Positions 35,237 through 43,498 of a stretch of 63,382 nucleotides of DNA are shown in pieces. The stretch spans positions 1-63,382 of the forward strand of contig NZ_VLKR01000032.1 of assembly GCF_007830445.1 (NCBI RefSeq), read 5' to 3'. The position numbers and the translations under genes are program-made. Below the pieces are notes generated by a model, which saw only the letters and a program-made list of their open reading frames with translations, was not told the origin of the DNA and made no database searches. Every line of letters begins with the position of its first letter. The first letter of the stretch is position 1. Origin of the DNA: Sphingobacterium siyangense. GTDB taxonomy: Bacteria; Bacteroidota; Bacteroidia; Sphingobacteriales; Sphingobacteriaceae.

Positions 35237-36424
35237 ATGAATACATTGATCCTTCAAGAGGAGATTCAACAGTTTTTAGATAAAAACGCACTTGAGTCCC
35301 CTACTAAAATTGCATTAAAAAAATCTCCTTTTGAAGGAATATTGTCTTCCGAGCTTGCCGCACAACTCGACGGAAGACAACGGGCGAGCGCAAAAATTCC
35401 CTTATGGGCGGAAACGCCAGGGATCTATTTTCCTGCCAAGCTTAACTTGGAGCAATGTTCTTCGGAAACAACGGCAGTATTCAAAAGTTCACTGATTAAA
35501 AAAGGTACACGCTTGATTGATGCCACCAGTGGCTTTGGGGTAGATAGCTTTTACTTCTCAAAACAGGCTGCACAGGTTACGTCTTGCGAACTAAATCCTG
35601 ATTTGGCAGCGATCACAAAACATAATGCCGCTGTATTGAAAGCAGATAACCTTCAGATCATTGCCGCTAACGGTGTTGATTACATTCTCAATGATCCAAT
35701 CAAACAATTTGATTACATCTATTTAGATCCTTCGAGAAGAATTCAAAACAAAAAAGTCTTTTTATTGGATGAATGTGAACCTAATTTAGTGCAATTGCAG
35801 GATGACTTTTTTCAACGCAGCAACACCATCATTAGCAAACTTGCACCACTATTGGATATCTCTTCTGCCATACAACAGCTTAGACATGTAAAAGATGTTT
35901 ATGTTGTATCCTCACAAAATGACTGCAAAGAGCTTATTTTCGTGCAAGAAAAAGATTATGAAGGTGACGCCGTCGTTCATGCCATCAGATTATATCACGG
36001 ACAGCAACAAGTTATCTCCTTCACCTATGAAAGTGAGCGCGCTCTCGTCAATGAATATAGCGAACCACTATCCTATTTATATGAACCAGATGTTGCTCTC
36101 TCCAAAGCCGGGGCCTTTAAAACGGTTGGCCAATTATTTAACATCAAAAAACTTCATAAAAACACGCATCTCTACACTTCCGATCAAAAGATCGAAAACT
36201 TTCCTGGTAAAACATTCATCGTAAAACAGGTAGAATCCTTTTCTGATTTCAAGAAAAACAAGAAATCATTGCAATCAGGGATAATTGCCAAAAATTTCCC
36301 GCTCAAAACAGAAGAGATTAAAAAGAAATTTAAAATCAAGGACGTTGGGAACTCCTTTTCTTTTTTTACGACAACCCTAAATGATCAATTTAGTGTCATA
36401 CATACACAGCGAATGCTAGAATAG
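35237..36424 (+). CDS. Class I SAM-dependent methyltransferase with THUMP-like domain
   Basis: 395 residues. A SAM-binding Rossmann core begins LIDATSGFGVDSFYFSKQAAQVTSCELNPDLAAITKHNA (motif I plus acidic residue), and FDYIYLDPSRR provides a D-P-S/P-x type motif IV. The C-terminal 130 residues match the THUMP-like domain. Relatives are uncharacterised putative RNA methyltransferases. It abuts the aspartate kinase gene with no gap. Confidence 0.85.
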   Translation: MNTLILQEEIQQFLDKNALESPTKIALKKSPFEGILSSELAAQLDGRQRASAKIPLWAETPGIYFPAKLNLEQCSSETTAVFKSSLIKKGTRLIDATSGFGVDSFYFSKQAAQVTSCELNPDLAAITKHNAAVLKADNLQIIAANGVDYILNDPIKQFDYIYLDPSRRIQNKKVFLLDECEPNLVQLQDDFFQRSNTIISKLAPLLDISSAIQQLRHVKDVYVVSSQNDCKELIFVQEKDYEGDAVVHAIRLYHGQQQVISFTYESERALVNEYSEPLSYLYEPDVALSKAGAFKTVGQLFNIKKLHKNTHLYTSDQKIENFPGKTFIVKQVESFSDFKKNKKSLQSGIIAKNFPLKTEEIKKKFKIKDVGNSFSFFTTTLNDQFSVIHTQRMLE

Positions 36425-36470
36425 ACATTTTCATTACAATTGTCGAAAATCTTCTCCGTAATTTTAATGT

Positions 36471-37460
36471 ATGGATAAAATAGCATTATCAGCATTGGAT
36501 TTGGCTCCGATCAAAAAAGGGGAGCATACAGCGAGCGCATTGGCTCGTACTGTTAAGATTGCCCGACATGTAGAAAAATTAGATTTTAAAAGAATATGGG
36601 TGGCCGAACATCATAATATGGAATATATTGCCAGTTCAGCAACTTCACTCCTAATACAACATATCGCATCAAATACCAGTTCTATTCGCGTGGGTTCTGG
36701 TGGGATCATGTTGCCAAATCATGCTCCTTTAGTCATTGCAGAGCAATTTGGAACCTTAGAGACCTTATTTCCAGGGCGTATTGACCTCGGTTTAGGACGT
36801 GCACCAGGCACTGATCAATTGACCGCAATGGCTTTACGTAGAAACAACTTGAATACAGCATTTCAATTTCCTCAAGAGGTAAAAGACTTACAGCGCTACT
36901 TCAGTGCAGACAACTATGACGCAAAAGTACGTGCATTTCCAGGAGAAGGACTGGATATCCCACTTTATATCCTCGGGTCAAGTACCGATAGTGCCTATTT
37001 AGCCGCTAGTCTAGGTCTTCCTTATGCTTTTGCAACGCATTTTGCTCCAGCTCAGTTTGCCTCAGCAAGCATGATCTATCATCAAAATTTTGTTCCTTCT
37101 AATGCCTTGGAAAAGCCATATTTCATTTCTTGTGTAAATGTTATTGCTGCCGATAGTACCGAAGAAGCCAATTTTTTGGCAACAAGCTTCTATAATCTAT
37201 TCGCCGGTATTGTGACAAATACCAGAAGGCCACTTTCAGAACCTACTCAGGAAGTTATCTATAAAGGCATTCCGGCGATAGAACAGGCCGTGCAAAGTAT
37301 GGCTTCCTGTGCATTTATCGGCGATGGCACTAAAATTCTTCCGGAAATCGAAAAATTCGTAAACGATCACAAAGTGGACGAGATCATGGCTACTTCCTAT
37401 ATCTTTGATGATGAAAAGTGTCTCCATTCGTTATCATTGTTGAAAGAAATACTCGCTTAA
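36471..37460 (+). CDS. LLM-class flavin-dependent oxidoreductase (luciferase-like)
   Basis: 329 residues. TIM-barrel luciferase-like family: ALDLAPIKKGEHTASALARTVKIARHVEKLDFKRIWVAEHHNM at the start, HIASNTSSIRVGSGGIMLPNHAPLVIAEQFGTLETLFPGRIDLGLGRAPGTD and LYILGSSTDSAYLAASLGLPYAFATHF. Closest in pattern to the MsnO8/YhbW subgroup. Uses FMN with an unknown substrate. It is followed by a perfect 16-bp inverted repeat. Confidence 0.9.
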   Translation: MDKIALSALDLAPIKKGEHTASALARTVKIARHVEKLDFKRIWVAEHHNMEYIASSATSLLIQHIASNTSSIRVGSGGIMLPNHAPLVIAEQFGTLETLFPGRIDLGLGRAPGTDQLTAMALRRNNLNTAFQFPQEVKDLQRYFSADNYDAKVRAFPGEGLDIPLYILGSSTDSAYLAASLGLPYAFATHFAPAQFASASMIYHQNFVPSNALEKPYFISCVNVIAADSTEEANFLATSFYNLFAGIVTNTRRPLSEPTQEVIYKGIPAIEQAVQSMASCAFIGDGTKILPEIEKFVNDHKVDEIMATSYIFDDEKCLHSLSLLKEILA

Positions 37461-37476
37461 GGATCCAAGCTACTTT

Positions 37477-37520
37477 ATATACGGTGAATTTTATATATTT
37501 AAACAAAATTCACCGTATAT
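37477..37520 (+). promoter_or_regulatory. Perfect 16-bp inverted repeat running into a start codon
   Basis: ATATACGGTGAATTTT (37477-37492) and AAAATTCACCGTATAT (37505-37520) are exact complements around a 12-nt loop. The last two bases of the right arm are the AT of the ATG at 37519-37521. No T-run follows, so it is not a standard terminator. In RNA it would hide the start codon and the region just upstream; in DNA it is a large dyad at a promoter position. Confidence 0.7.
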
Positions 37521-38331
37521 GAATATTTCCATTAACATTAGCCTGATCCTGGGATTATTTTTCCTGCAGGCATGTACAAACTCCTCTACAAAACAGCACA
37601 GAAATTTACCTGATACAGCAAACACTTCGGATAGTTTAGCCCTATCAACTAGCGATAGCACTACATCGTTCGTTTCTCCTAAAAGTGATTCTTCACAAGG
37701 ACAGATTTTTCTAGTGCGCAGCTATCGTATATGGGAAAAGAACGATCCTACAACAGTATTAAACAAAGAATGGTATGATCTCTATGAAGAGAATGGTCAA
37801 TATTATTTAGGTAAAGCCGATTATGAGGTCAAGGACGGTTTTGACGATTGCGCACAAGTAGTGACTAAAAGCGTTGAATCACGAAGAAATTCATTGTTAT
37901 TCTTGAAACTCAAGGGGCTTAAAGCTGGTGCTGTGGAACATGTTAAAATAAGTCACTCCGAAGTCTGGCCAAAAGAATCCGTTGCATATTCTTTCAATAA
38001 CCAAAAGATCGAGCTTAAGGGCTCGGGAACTATCAAATCCACAGAAGTACAAACAGATGAAAAAGGGCACGAAAAGGTGTTTCATGAGGTTACCAATTAC
38101 AAGCTGCTTTATATTCCAAGTAATCGAAATAAAGAGAAAATACTTTTTCAGGTTGACCAATATGACCACGTATTTATGTCGACTCTATTCGTTGGGGATA
38201 TCGACCGAGATGGTGCATTAGATTTTATTTTTTCCAATCCAAAAAATTATGAGGAAGAAGCTATGCTACTATTTCTGTCCAATAACGGCAACCCATTGAT
38301 GTTTGAAGCAGAAGAACAATTTGACTGTTAA
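37519..38331 (+). CDS. Lipoprotein of unknown function with acidic repeat-like C-terminus
   Basis: 270 residues. Lipobox LQAC (Cys at 18). A Ser/Thr-rich linker (20-65) is followed by a beta-rich body (IFLVRSYRIWEKNDPTT...). Near the C-terminus VGDIDRDGALDFIFSNP resembles an FG-GAP/VCBS calcium-binding loop (DxDxDGxxD), once only. No named domain is evident. Its start codon is inside the right arm of the perfect hairpin, so translation may be controlled. 11 nt ahead of the DUF1345-like gene. Confidence 0.75.
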   Translation: MNISINISLILGLFFLQACTNSSTKQHRNLPDTANTSDSLALSTSDSTTSFVSPKSDSSQGQIFLVRSYRIWEKNDPTTVLNKEWYDLYEENGQYYLGKADYEVKDGFDDCAQVVTKSVESRRNSLLFLKLKGLKAGAVEHVKISHSEVWPKESVAYSFNNQKIELKGSGTIKSTEVQTDEKGHEKVFHEVTNYKLLYIPSNRNKEKILFQVDQYDHVFMSTLFVGDIDRDGALDFIFSNPKNYEEEAMLLFLSNNGNPLMFEAEEQFDC

Positions 38332-38342
38332 TTGAACCTGAA

Positions 38343-38999
38343 ATGGAAAAAATGAGCTACTACCTGCATCGGATGCAATCCATCCATAGGGCACTGATTT
38401 CGGTCTTTTTCTTTCTGTTGATCTACCTGCTCTCGCCGATCAAAAGCCTTCCGCTGCTTAATTTAATGTTATGCTGGTTTGGATTTTGTGTATCCTATAT
38501 TTCTATATCCTGGTACACATTCTACACAATGCCGATTGCTTCCATTGCCAGGAAAGCACAGCAAGAGGATGGTAGCCGTCTCTTCGTGTCGTTATTTATC
38601 ATCCTAGTGACCATAGGCTGTTTTGTTTCGGTATTGATGATTATTATATCAAGTAAGGATAAACAGTTAAATGACGCGTATATTATCATTATTTGCATGT
38701 TAGCCATGCTGTCCTCCTGGGGATTGGTCCATACCATATATACCTTTCATTACGCCCGTTTATACTATGAAAATAAAGCTGCCGGAACTGGACTGGAATT
38801 TCCGGGAGACGACAAGCCCGATTATTTGGATTTTGCTTATTTTTCATTTGTGATGGGATGCACCTTTCAGGTTTCTGACGTTGGAATCTCTTCAAAAAAG
38901 ATACGAAGAGTAGCGCTATTCCATGGCCTCCTCTCCTTTGCTTTAAATACATTTGTCGTTGCATTGACGATAAATATCATTTCTGGATTAATCAATTGA
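38343..38999 (+). CDS. DUF1345-family membrane protein
   Basis: 218 residues with about five membrane segments. The C-terminal part carries the family hallmark DYLDFAYFSFVMGCTFQVSDVGISSKKIRRVALFHGLLSF. Function unknown. It follows the preceding lipoprotein gene by 11 nt. Confidence 0.85.
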   Translation: MEKMSYYLHRMQSIHRALISVFFFLLIYLLSPIKSLPLLNLMLCWFGFCVSYISISWYTFYTMPIASIARKAQQEDGSRLFVSLFIILVTIGCFVSVLMIIISSKDKQLNDAYIIIICMLAMLSSWGLVHTIYTFHYARLYYENKAAGTGLEFPGDDKPDYLDFAYFSFVMGCTFQVSDVGISSKKIRRVALFHGLLSFALNTFVVALTINIISGLIN

Positions 39000-39026
39000 G
39001 TTTTCGATCAAAAAGTCTTATTTTAG
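38996..39026 (+). promoter_or_regulatory. Putative promoter of the small lipoprotein gene
   Basis: TTG (38996-38998, inside the upstream stop), 20-nt spacer, TATTTTAG (39019-39026), one mismatch from TAnnTTTG; ATG at 39043. Confidence 0.35.
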
Positions 39027-39042
39027 AGCAAAAATTACACAC

Positions 39043-39429
39043 ATGAAATTGTTCATCCCTTTAGCTGCGCTCAGTTTATCTATTATTCTAATCACCTCAT
39101 GTGCAAAAAAAGATAACACAGGGGACGGATCTGCAGGGGCTTCCGGCAGCTTTATAGGCCGTGTTCAATATCAGGATAATTCATTGGATGTGGATCGGGA
39201 TAATCGTTTGATACGTGTTTTACAAGTGAGCGGAAACACCTATAAAATTGAATTTTATACAGGCATTCCGAATATTACAGACTTTGTATTAAATAAAACA
39301 AATGATAGCACCTGGGTCTCTTCCGACACCACCGGCTTAAAAAACGTGACGATTGAGGGGAAAATGCTGACAATTAACTACCAGTCCAATAGTCAAAGCT
39401 GGAACGTTACGGATGCAGTACGTAAATAA
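39043..39429 (+). CDS. Small lipoprotein of unknown function
   Basis: 128 residues. Lipobox ITSC (Cys20), then a Gly/Ser/Ala-rich linker and a compact, strand-rich domain of about 95 residues with aromatic/polar alternation (KIEFYTGIPNITDFVLNKTNDSTWVSSDTT). No recognised domain. Likely tethered to a membrane surface. It has its own putative promoter and is followed by 91 nt before the cytochrome gene. Confidence 0.7.
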   Translation: MKLFIPLAALSLSIILITSCAKKDNTGDGSAGASGSFIGRVQYQDNSLDVDRDNRLIRVLQVSGNTYKIEFYTGIPNITDFVLNKTNDSTWVSSDTTGLKNVTIEGKMLTINYQSNSQSWNVTDAVRK

Positions 39430-39466
39430 TAATCAATCTAAATTGTCATATTAACTTCATTTTCTA

Positions 39467-39497
39467 TTTGAAAATTATCGCTTTCTCCCTATATTTA
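39467..39497 (+). promoter_or_regulatory. Putative promoter of the cytochrome c gene
   Basis: TTTG (39467-39470), 19-nt spacer, TATATTTA (39490-39497): the best -33/-7 match in the window, 23 nt upstream of the ATG. Confidence 0.5.
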
Positions 39498-39520
39498 GTT
39501 AAGCATAAAGGAAAAGAGAA

Positions 39521-39940
39521 ATGAAACAAATAAATAAATTAGGTACGATTGCATCGGTGTTGGCTATTGCGCTTGCTTTGAGTGCATTCAGTTTCCAACA
39601 GGAAAAACCTAAGGAAGAACCAAAACCAACCAATCTAAAAGTTCTTCCCAAGAATATCTCCCACGATGAATTGATTTCCACCATGAAGGAATTTAACGTT
39701 GCATTGGGCGTAAAATGTGGTTTCTGTCATGCACCATCAAAAGAGGATCCTAAAAAAATGGATTTTGCAAGTGACGATAACCACAAAAAAGAAATTGGAC
39801 GAGCGATGATTAAGATGACCCAAAAGATAAACAAAAAGTATTTTAATCGTAGTTGGGATAGCTCGCCTGCCAAAGCTATTTCCTGCAAAACCTGTCATGG
39901 CGGAAAAGAAGAACCAGAAATGGTCTTAGCAAAAAACTAA
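39521..39940 (+). CDS. Small exported diheme c-type cytochrome
   Basis: 139 residues. An N-terminal hydrophobic signal (8-25) is followed by a Pro/Lys linker. Two heme sites are seen: CGFCH (Cys66, Cys69, His70) and CKTCH (Cys122, Cys125, His126). Between them lies the helix EIGRAMIKMTQKINKKYF. The spacing and the phrase 'GRAMIKMTQKIN' match the photosynthetic-reaction-centre cytochrome-like family that Bacteroidota carry without photosynthesis. Probably a periplasmic electron carrier; partner unknown. It has its own promoter and terminator. Confidence 0.85.
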   Translation: MKQINKLGTIASVLAIALALSAFSFQQEKPKEEPKPTNLKVLPKNISHDELISTMKEFNVALGVKCGFCHAPSKEDPKKMDFASDDNHKKEIGRAMIKMTQKINKKYFNRSWDSSPAKAISCKTCHGGKEEPEMVLAKN

Positions 39941-39960
39941 TCAAACCACATATTCATGTA

Positions 39961-39992
39961 ACACCATAATACACTGTATTGTGGTGTTTTTT
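39961..39992 (+). terminator. Cytochrome c gene terminator
   Basis: ACACCATAATACA pairs with TGTATTGTGGTGT (one G-U), followed by TTTTTATTT. Confidence 0.85.
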
Positions 39993-40120
39993 ATTTCTAA
40001 TACATTTTAATGGAGAAAGCTAAAAAGTAGAAGAATAAAGCCATTAGTTTTGGAAATGAATAAGGAACCACGCAAAACTACCTTAAACTAAGTATAAAAA
40101 GCAGTAAGTAAGTAAATAAA

Positions 40121-40145
40121 AAAAGCTTCCCGATTGAGAAGCTTT
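40121..40145 (-). terminator. Terminator of tRNA-Leu
   Basis: On the minus strand AAAGCTTC pairs with GAAGCTTT, followed by TTTTATTTAC. Confidence 0.8.
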
Positions 40146-40147
40146 AG

Positions 40148-40227
40148 TACCCGGAGCCGGAGTCGAACCGGCACGGTTTCCCACTGGTGTTTGAGACCAG
40201 CGCGTCTACCAATTCCGCCATCCGGGC
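40148..40227 (-). tRNA. tRNA-Leu (anticodon CAA)
   Basis: 80-nt class II tRNA. Anticodon stem CTGGT/ACCAG with loop CTCAAAC gives CAA (reads UUG). D-arm GGCGGAATTGGTAGACGC, short variable arm, T-arm GCCGGTTCGACTCCGGC. Acceptor GCCCGGA/TCCGGGT leaves a G1-U72 wobble; discriminator A. CCA not encoded. Confidence 0.93.
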
Positions 40228-40358
40228 ATATCCGTTTGGGATGATGCAAAAGTAAGCAAAGTTTTTATTATTCCAAATCACCATAACGCGCATTTTTAAA
40301 ACTCGCTGAAAATGAATGAGAAAATTTTAAAAAAACTTTTCAATGCCCTATCAATTGA

Positions 40359-40387
40359 TTGAAAATGGCCTTTTTTACGTAATTTTA
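40359..40387 (+). promoter_or_regulatory. Putative promoter of the aldo/keto reductase gene
   Basis: TTG (40359-40361), 18-nt spacer, TAATTTTA (40380-40387), one mismatch from TAnnTTTG. Confidence 0.35.
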
Positions 40388-40409
40388 ATCAGTAAACAAT
40401 CAAATGATC

Positions 40410-41363
40410 ATGGAAAAAGTAAAACTCGGAAACAGTGAAATTGAATTCAAACCTCTTGTCTTTGGTGGAAATGTATTTGGCTGGACCGTCGATGAGAAAC
40501 AGTCTTTCGCCCTGTTAGATGCTTTTATCGATATGGGATTCAGTCTTATTGATACATCCAACAACTATTCACATTGGGTCCCGGGTCACAGTGGGTCCGA
40601 ATCAGAAACAATCATTGGCAAATGGATCAGCAAAAGAGATATTCGCGATAAAATTCAGATTGCAACAAAAGTCGGCGGACGTCGAATAGACAATAGTAAA
40701 CCTAATCTTAAAAAAGAGTATATTATTAAATCTGTGGAAGATTCACTCCTGCGATTGAACGTAGACACAATCGATCTTTATCAATCTCATCACGATGATC
40801 TGACAACTGGAATCGATGAAACACTGGAGGCTTATCATCACCTGATCCAGAATGGAAAAATAAAATGGATCGGTGCTTCAAACCTAAGTCCAGAACGTAT
40901 TTCAGAATCCCTCCAAATGGCCGAAGACCACAATTTACCATATTATATCGCTATCCAACCTGAATATAACCTTTACGACCGTATGAAATACGAAGAGCAG
41001 TATGAACAATTGGCCATTGATAATCATTTGGGCGTAATCAGTTACTATTCACTTGCCAGTGGCTTCCTATCGGGCAAATACCGATCTATTGAAGACATCA
41101 AAGAGACTAAGCGTTACGATGCATTAAAAGACAAATTTAACGCGCGTGGCCTGCGCATTTTAGATGTGTTGGCTGAGATAGCACATACACAACAAGCTAG
41201 TATGTCAGCTATCGCCTTAGCCTGGAGTCTACACAGGCCTTCAGTTACGGCGCCTATTGTAAGTGCAACCAGTATCCAACAGCTCGAGGAACTCAGTAGA
41301 GCTGTAGAAATCAAACTGACGCCGGAAGAATGTTTTCTCTTGGACAAAGCAAGCTCTTACTAG
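40410..41363 (+). CDS. Aldo/keto reductase
   Basis: 317 residues from the ATG at 40410; an ATG two codons earlier (40404) is equally possible. TIM-barrel with the AKR tetrad: FSLIDTSNNYSHW (Asp/Tyr), IQIATKVGGRR (Lys) and YQSHHDD (His). The C-terminal part ends in SATSIQQLEELSRAVEIKLTPEE. NADPH-dependent; the substrate cannot be predicted. The His is followed by His-Asp-Asp instead of the more usual R/W-x-D. Stand-alone gene. Confidence 0.93.
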   Translation: MEKVKLGNSEIEFKPLVFGGNVFGWTVDEKQSFALLDAFIDMGFSLIDTSNNYSHWVPGHSGSESETIIGKWISKRDIRDKIQIATKVGGRRIDNSKPNLKKEYIIKSVEDSLLRLNVDTIDLYQSHHDDLTTGIDETLEAYHHLIQNGKIKWIGASNLSPERISESLQMAEDHNLPYYIAIQPEYNLYDRMKYEEQYEQLAIDNHLGVISYYSLASGFLSGKYRSIEDIKETKRYDALKDKFNARGLRILDVLAEIAHTQQASMSAIALAWSLHRPSVTAPIVSATSIQQLEELSRAVEIKLTPEECFLLDKASSY

Positions 41364-41537
41364 ACTAAAAGCAAGGGAAAAACAATTTAACACACTGAAA
41401 ATAAGAATATTAAAAACACTTCAATTGCATTACCAAATAATATTTGGCCACACAGCATACAAGAAAGTGAAATGACCTTAATTTAAGAAAACATATTAGT
41501 TAGATAACGAATATAAGTTCTTGTTTTTCAGTTATAA

Positions 41538-41574
41538 AAAATGGCCAACAAAATATTATTCTGTTAGCCATTTT
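41538..41574 (-). terminator. Terminator of the DUF3822-rsmD-coaD operon
   Basis: On the minus strand AAAATGGCTAACA pairs with TGTTGGCCATTTT with one mismatch, followed by TTATAAC after a T-rich end. Confidence 0.65.
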
Positions 41575-41607
41575 CGTTAAATATCGCTTTTCCTATACTT
41601 AGGTAAC

Positions 41608-42084
41608 TTATCTTATTTTTTCATTCAACAAAGATAGAATAGAAACAGGCACCATCGCACTGATATCTCCTCCATTAAACCACACGTCTCTAACAATGGA
41701 TGAAGAAATATGAGCCTTTCCAGATCTACTCATTAAAAAATAGCTTTCAACATCATTATTGAGCAACAAATTATTTTGAGCAACAGCATTTTCAAATTCA
41801 AAATCATTGGTATTTCGGAGCCCACGCAATATAAAACGTGCTTTAACTTGCTTACAGAAATCTACTGTAAGACCTTTATATTTATGCACCTCAACCCTAC
41901 TTACGTCGTTAAAAACACGGCTAATTGAATCTACCCGCTCGTCGTGATCTAACATTCCTTTTTTATTGGCGTTATAGCCCACTGCAATAATAATTTTATC
42001 AAATAGCGGCATTGCTCTCTCAACAAGATCTTGATGAGCTAAAGTAAAGGGATCAAAAGAGCCCGGAAAAACAGCAATTTTCAT
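41608..42084 (-). CDS. coaD: Pantetheine-phosphate adenylyltransferase
   Basis: 158 residues, full length. Nucleotidyltransferase start FPGSFDPFTLAHQDLVERAMPLFDKIIIAVG; the usual T-x-G-H motif reads T-L-A-H here, keeping Thr and His but swapping Gly for Ala. Later RGLRNTNDFEFENAVAQNN and the ISSSIVRDV segment are typical of CoaD. It makes dephospho-CoA from 4'-phosphopantetheine and ATP. Last gene of an operon with rsmD (1 nt between stop and start) and DUF3822. Confidence 0.95.
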   Translation of the reverse strand: MKIAVFPGSFDPFTLAHQDLVERAMPLFDKIIIAVGYNANKKGMLDHDERVDSISRVFNDVSRVEVHKYKGLTVDFCKQVKARFILRGLRNTNDFEFENAVAQNNLLLNNDVESYFLMSRSGKAHISSSIVRDVWFNGGDISAMVPVSILSLLNEKIR

Positions 42085-42085
42085 A

Positions 42086-42625
42086 TTAGATAGTCTTAGC
42101 GTAAAAGGAAAATGATGAATACCCGTATTTTCTAGTTTCTATAAAATTTGGATGATCTTCCATCTGTCTTGTTGACGGATGCTCAACAACAAAGAGCCCA
42201 TGTTCATGCAACAATTCCTTTTCAAAAATTAATTTTGGCAATTGTGGCAATTTAGGAATATCATAAGGTGGGTCTGCAAAAATAAAATCATAGGTATTCT
42301 TACAGCTGGCAATAAACTTAAATACATCGGCTTTCCTTGCTTTAATTTGCTCCAGTTTCATCCTCCCGGCTGTTTCATTGATATATTGCACGCATTTGAA
42401 ATGAAGATCTATTGCATCTACTGATTCCACATCCCGCGATGCGAGCTCAAAACTAATATTCCCTGTTCCCGCAAAAAGATCCAGACACTTTAAACGATCA
42501 AAATCCAGTCGGTTCTGTAAAATATTAAACAGCGCTTCCTTAGCGATATCCGTGGTTGGCCTCACAGGTAAATTGGTCGGTGGATTCAGCCTTAAACCAC
42601 CTAAACGACCTCCGATTATTCGCAT
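42086..42625 (-). CDS. rsmD: 16S rRNA (guanine966-N2)-methyltransferase
   Basis: 179 residues. MRIIGGRLGGLRLNPP start, PTTDIAKEALFNIL, SAM site CLDLFAGTGNISFELASR and catalytic FADPPYD (N/D-P-P-Y) are all RsmD hallmarks. Modifies the small ribosomal subunit. Overlaps DUF3822 by 10 nt upstream and precedes coaD by 1 nt; the rsmD-coaD pairing is widespread in bacteria. Confidence 0.95.
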   Translation of the reverse strand: MRIIGGRLGGLRLNPPTNLPVRPTTDIAKEALFNILQNRLDFDRLKCLDLFAGTGNISFELASRDVESVDAIDLHFKCVQYINETAGRMKLEQIKARKADVFKFIASCKNTYDFIFADPPYDIPKLPQLPKLIFEKELLHEHGLFVVEHPSTRQMEDHPNFIETRKYGYSSFSFYAKTI

Positions 42626-43413
42626 AGTATAGAATCAAACAATACATTATATGGGGCCAAATTTGACTCGATCTCGCTATCCGCCAATACGACTTTTGTC
42701 TTCAAATCCAATATTTCGATATCACCCGCATAAGTAGAGATACGTTTATAATAGGATTCATTTGGAATTTCTCCTGAAAGGAGCACTTTATTGATGGAGT
42801 CCCCTAGATTGAATTGTGTTAAAATATTAAGCACATAGTAGCTGATATCATCTAGATTATGAATTTCAAAACTATTATAAAGCTGGAAAACACCATTTTT
42901 AAAAAGATAAAAATCAACTGTATTGTCAGCTACAAAATGAAGCCCCAATACACTCCCCCTAATGGATACACGCTCCTGCGCACGGTCAAGTACAACCGCA
43001 AATTCTGGAAGTATAACAGCATCAGGAAACAACCGCTTCCACCTATTCAATAAAAGACCATCAAACTGATATACAGCAACTAAATTAAGATTATCTAAAG
43101 AATAGCTAAATGTATTTTCAAGATCAGTTGTGCCTAAAAACTGTAGGTAATCACTGATGTTTTCACTCAGAAAAAATTCTTTTGGAATAAACGTAAAAGT
43201 TTGATGTGGTATCACAACGCGGACAAATCGAAACGGAAGGCTCATAATTCGTGTGGCATCCAAAATTGGCTCCTCTGAAGGATACTCGATCAAAATCGGT
43301 GCGATCGACTTTTTATCAACCACCGCCAAGACATCCTTCTGAAAGCCAGCCTTGACCAAAAGATTGTACTCCGGTAAATAATGAATATTAAATTGTTTTG
43401 AAATATAATTCAT
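42616..43413 (-). CDS. DUF3822-family protein
   Basis: 265 residues, soluble. It begins MNYISKQFNIHYLPEYNLLVKAGFQKDVLAVVDKK. The body contains two actin-like halves typical of DUF3822 (VSIRGSVLGLHFVADNTVDFYLFKNGVFQLYNSFE, NKVLLSGEIPNESYY). The family is Bacteroidota-specific, commonly located just upstream of rsmD, function unknown. Overlaps rsmD by 10 nt. Confidence 0.85.
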   Translation of the reverse strand: MNYISKQFNIHYLPEYNLLVKAGFQKDVLAVVDKKSIAPILIEYPSEEPILDATRIMSLPFRFVRVVIPHQTFTFIPKEFFLSENISDYLQFLGTTDLENTFSYSLDNLNLVAVYQFDGLLLNRWKRLFPDAVILPEFAVVLDRAQERVSIRGSVLGLHFVADNTVDFYLFKNGVFQLYNSFEIHNLDDISYYVLNILTQFNLGDSINKVLLSGEIPNESYYKRISTYAGDIEILDLKTKVVLADSEIESNLAPYNVLFDSILCE

Positions 43414-43498
43414 TCGCTGAATTGTAAAAATTAAAACTTCTTAGAGCAAAAATAGCTTTTTCTAGAGGATAAGACAAACCTTTTAAATAACTTTGAGG

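Noticed and set aside
41608..42084. CoaD as inactive because of T-L-A-H instead of T-x-G-H
   Set aside because: Thr and catalytic His are kept and the rest of the protein is intact; probably a tolerated variant.
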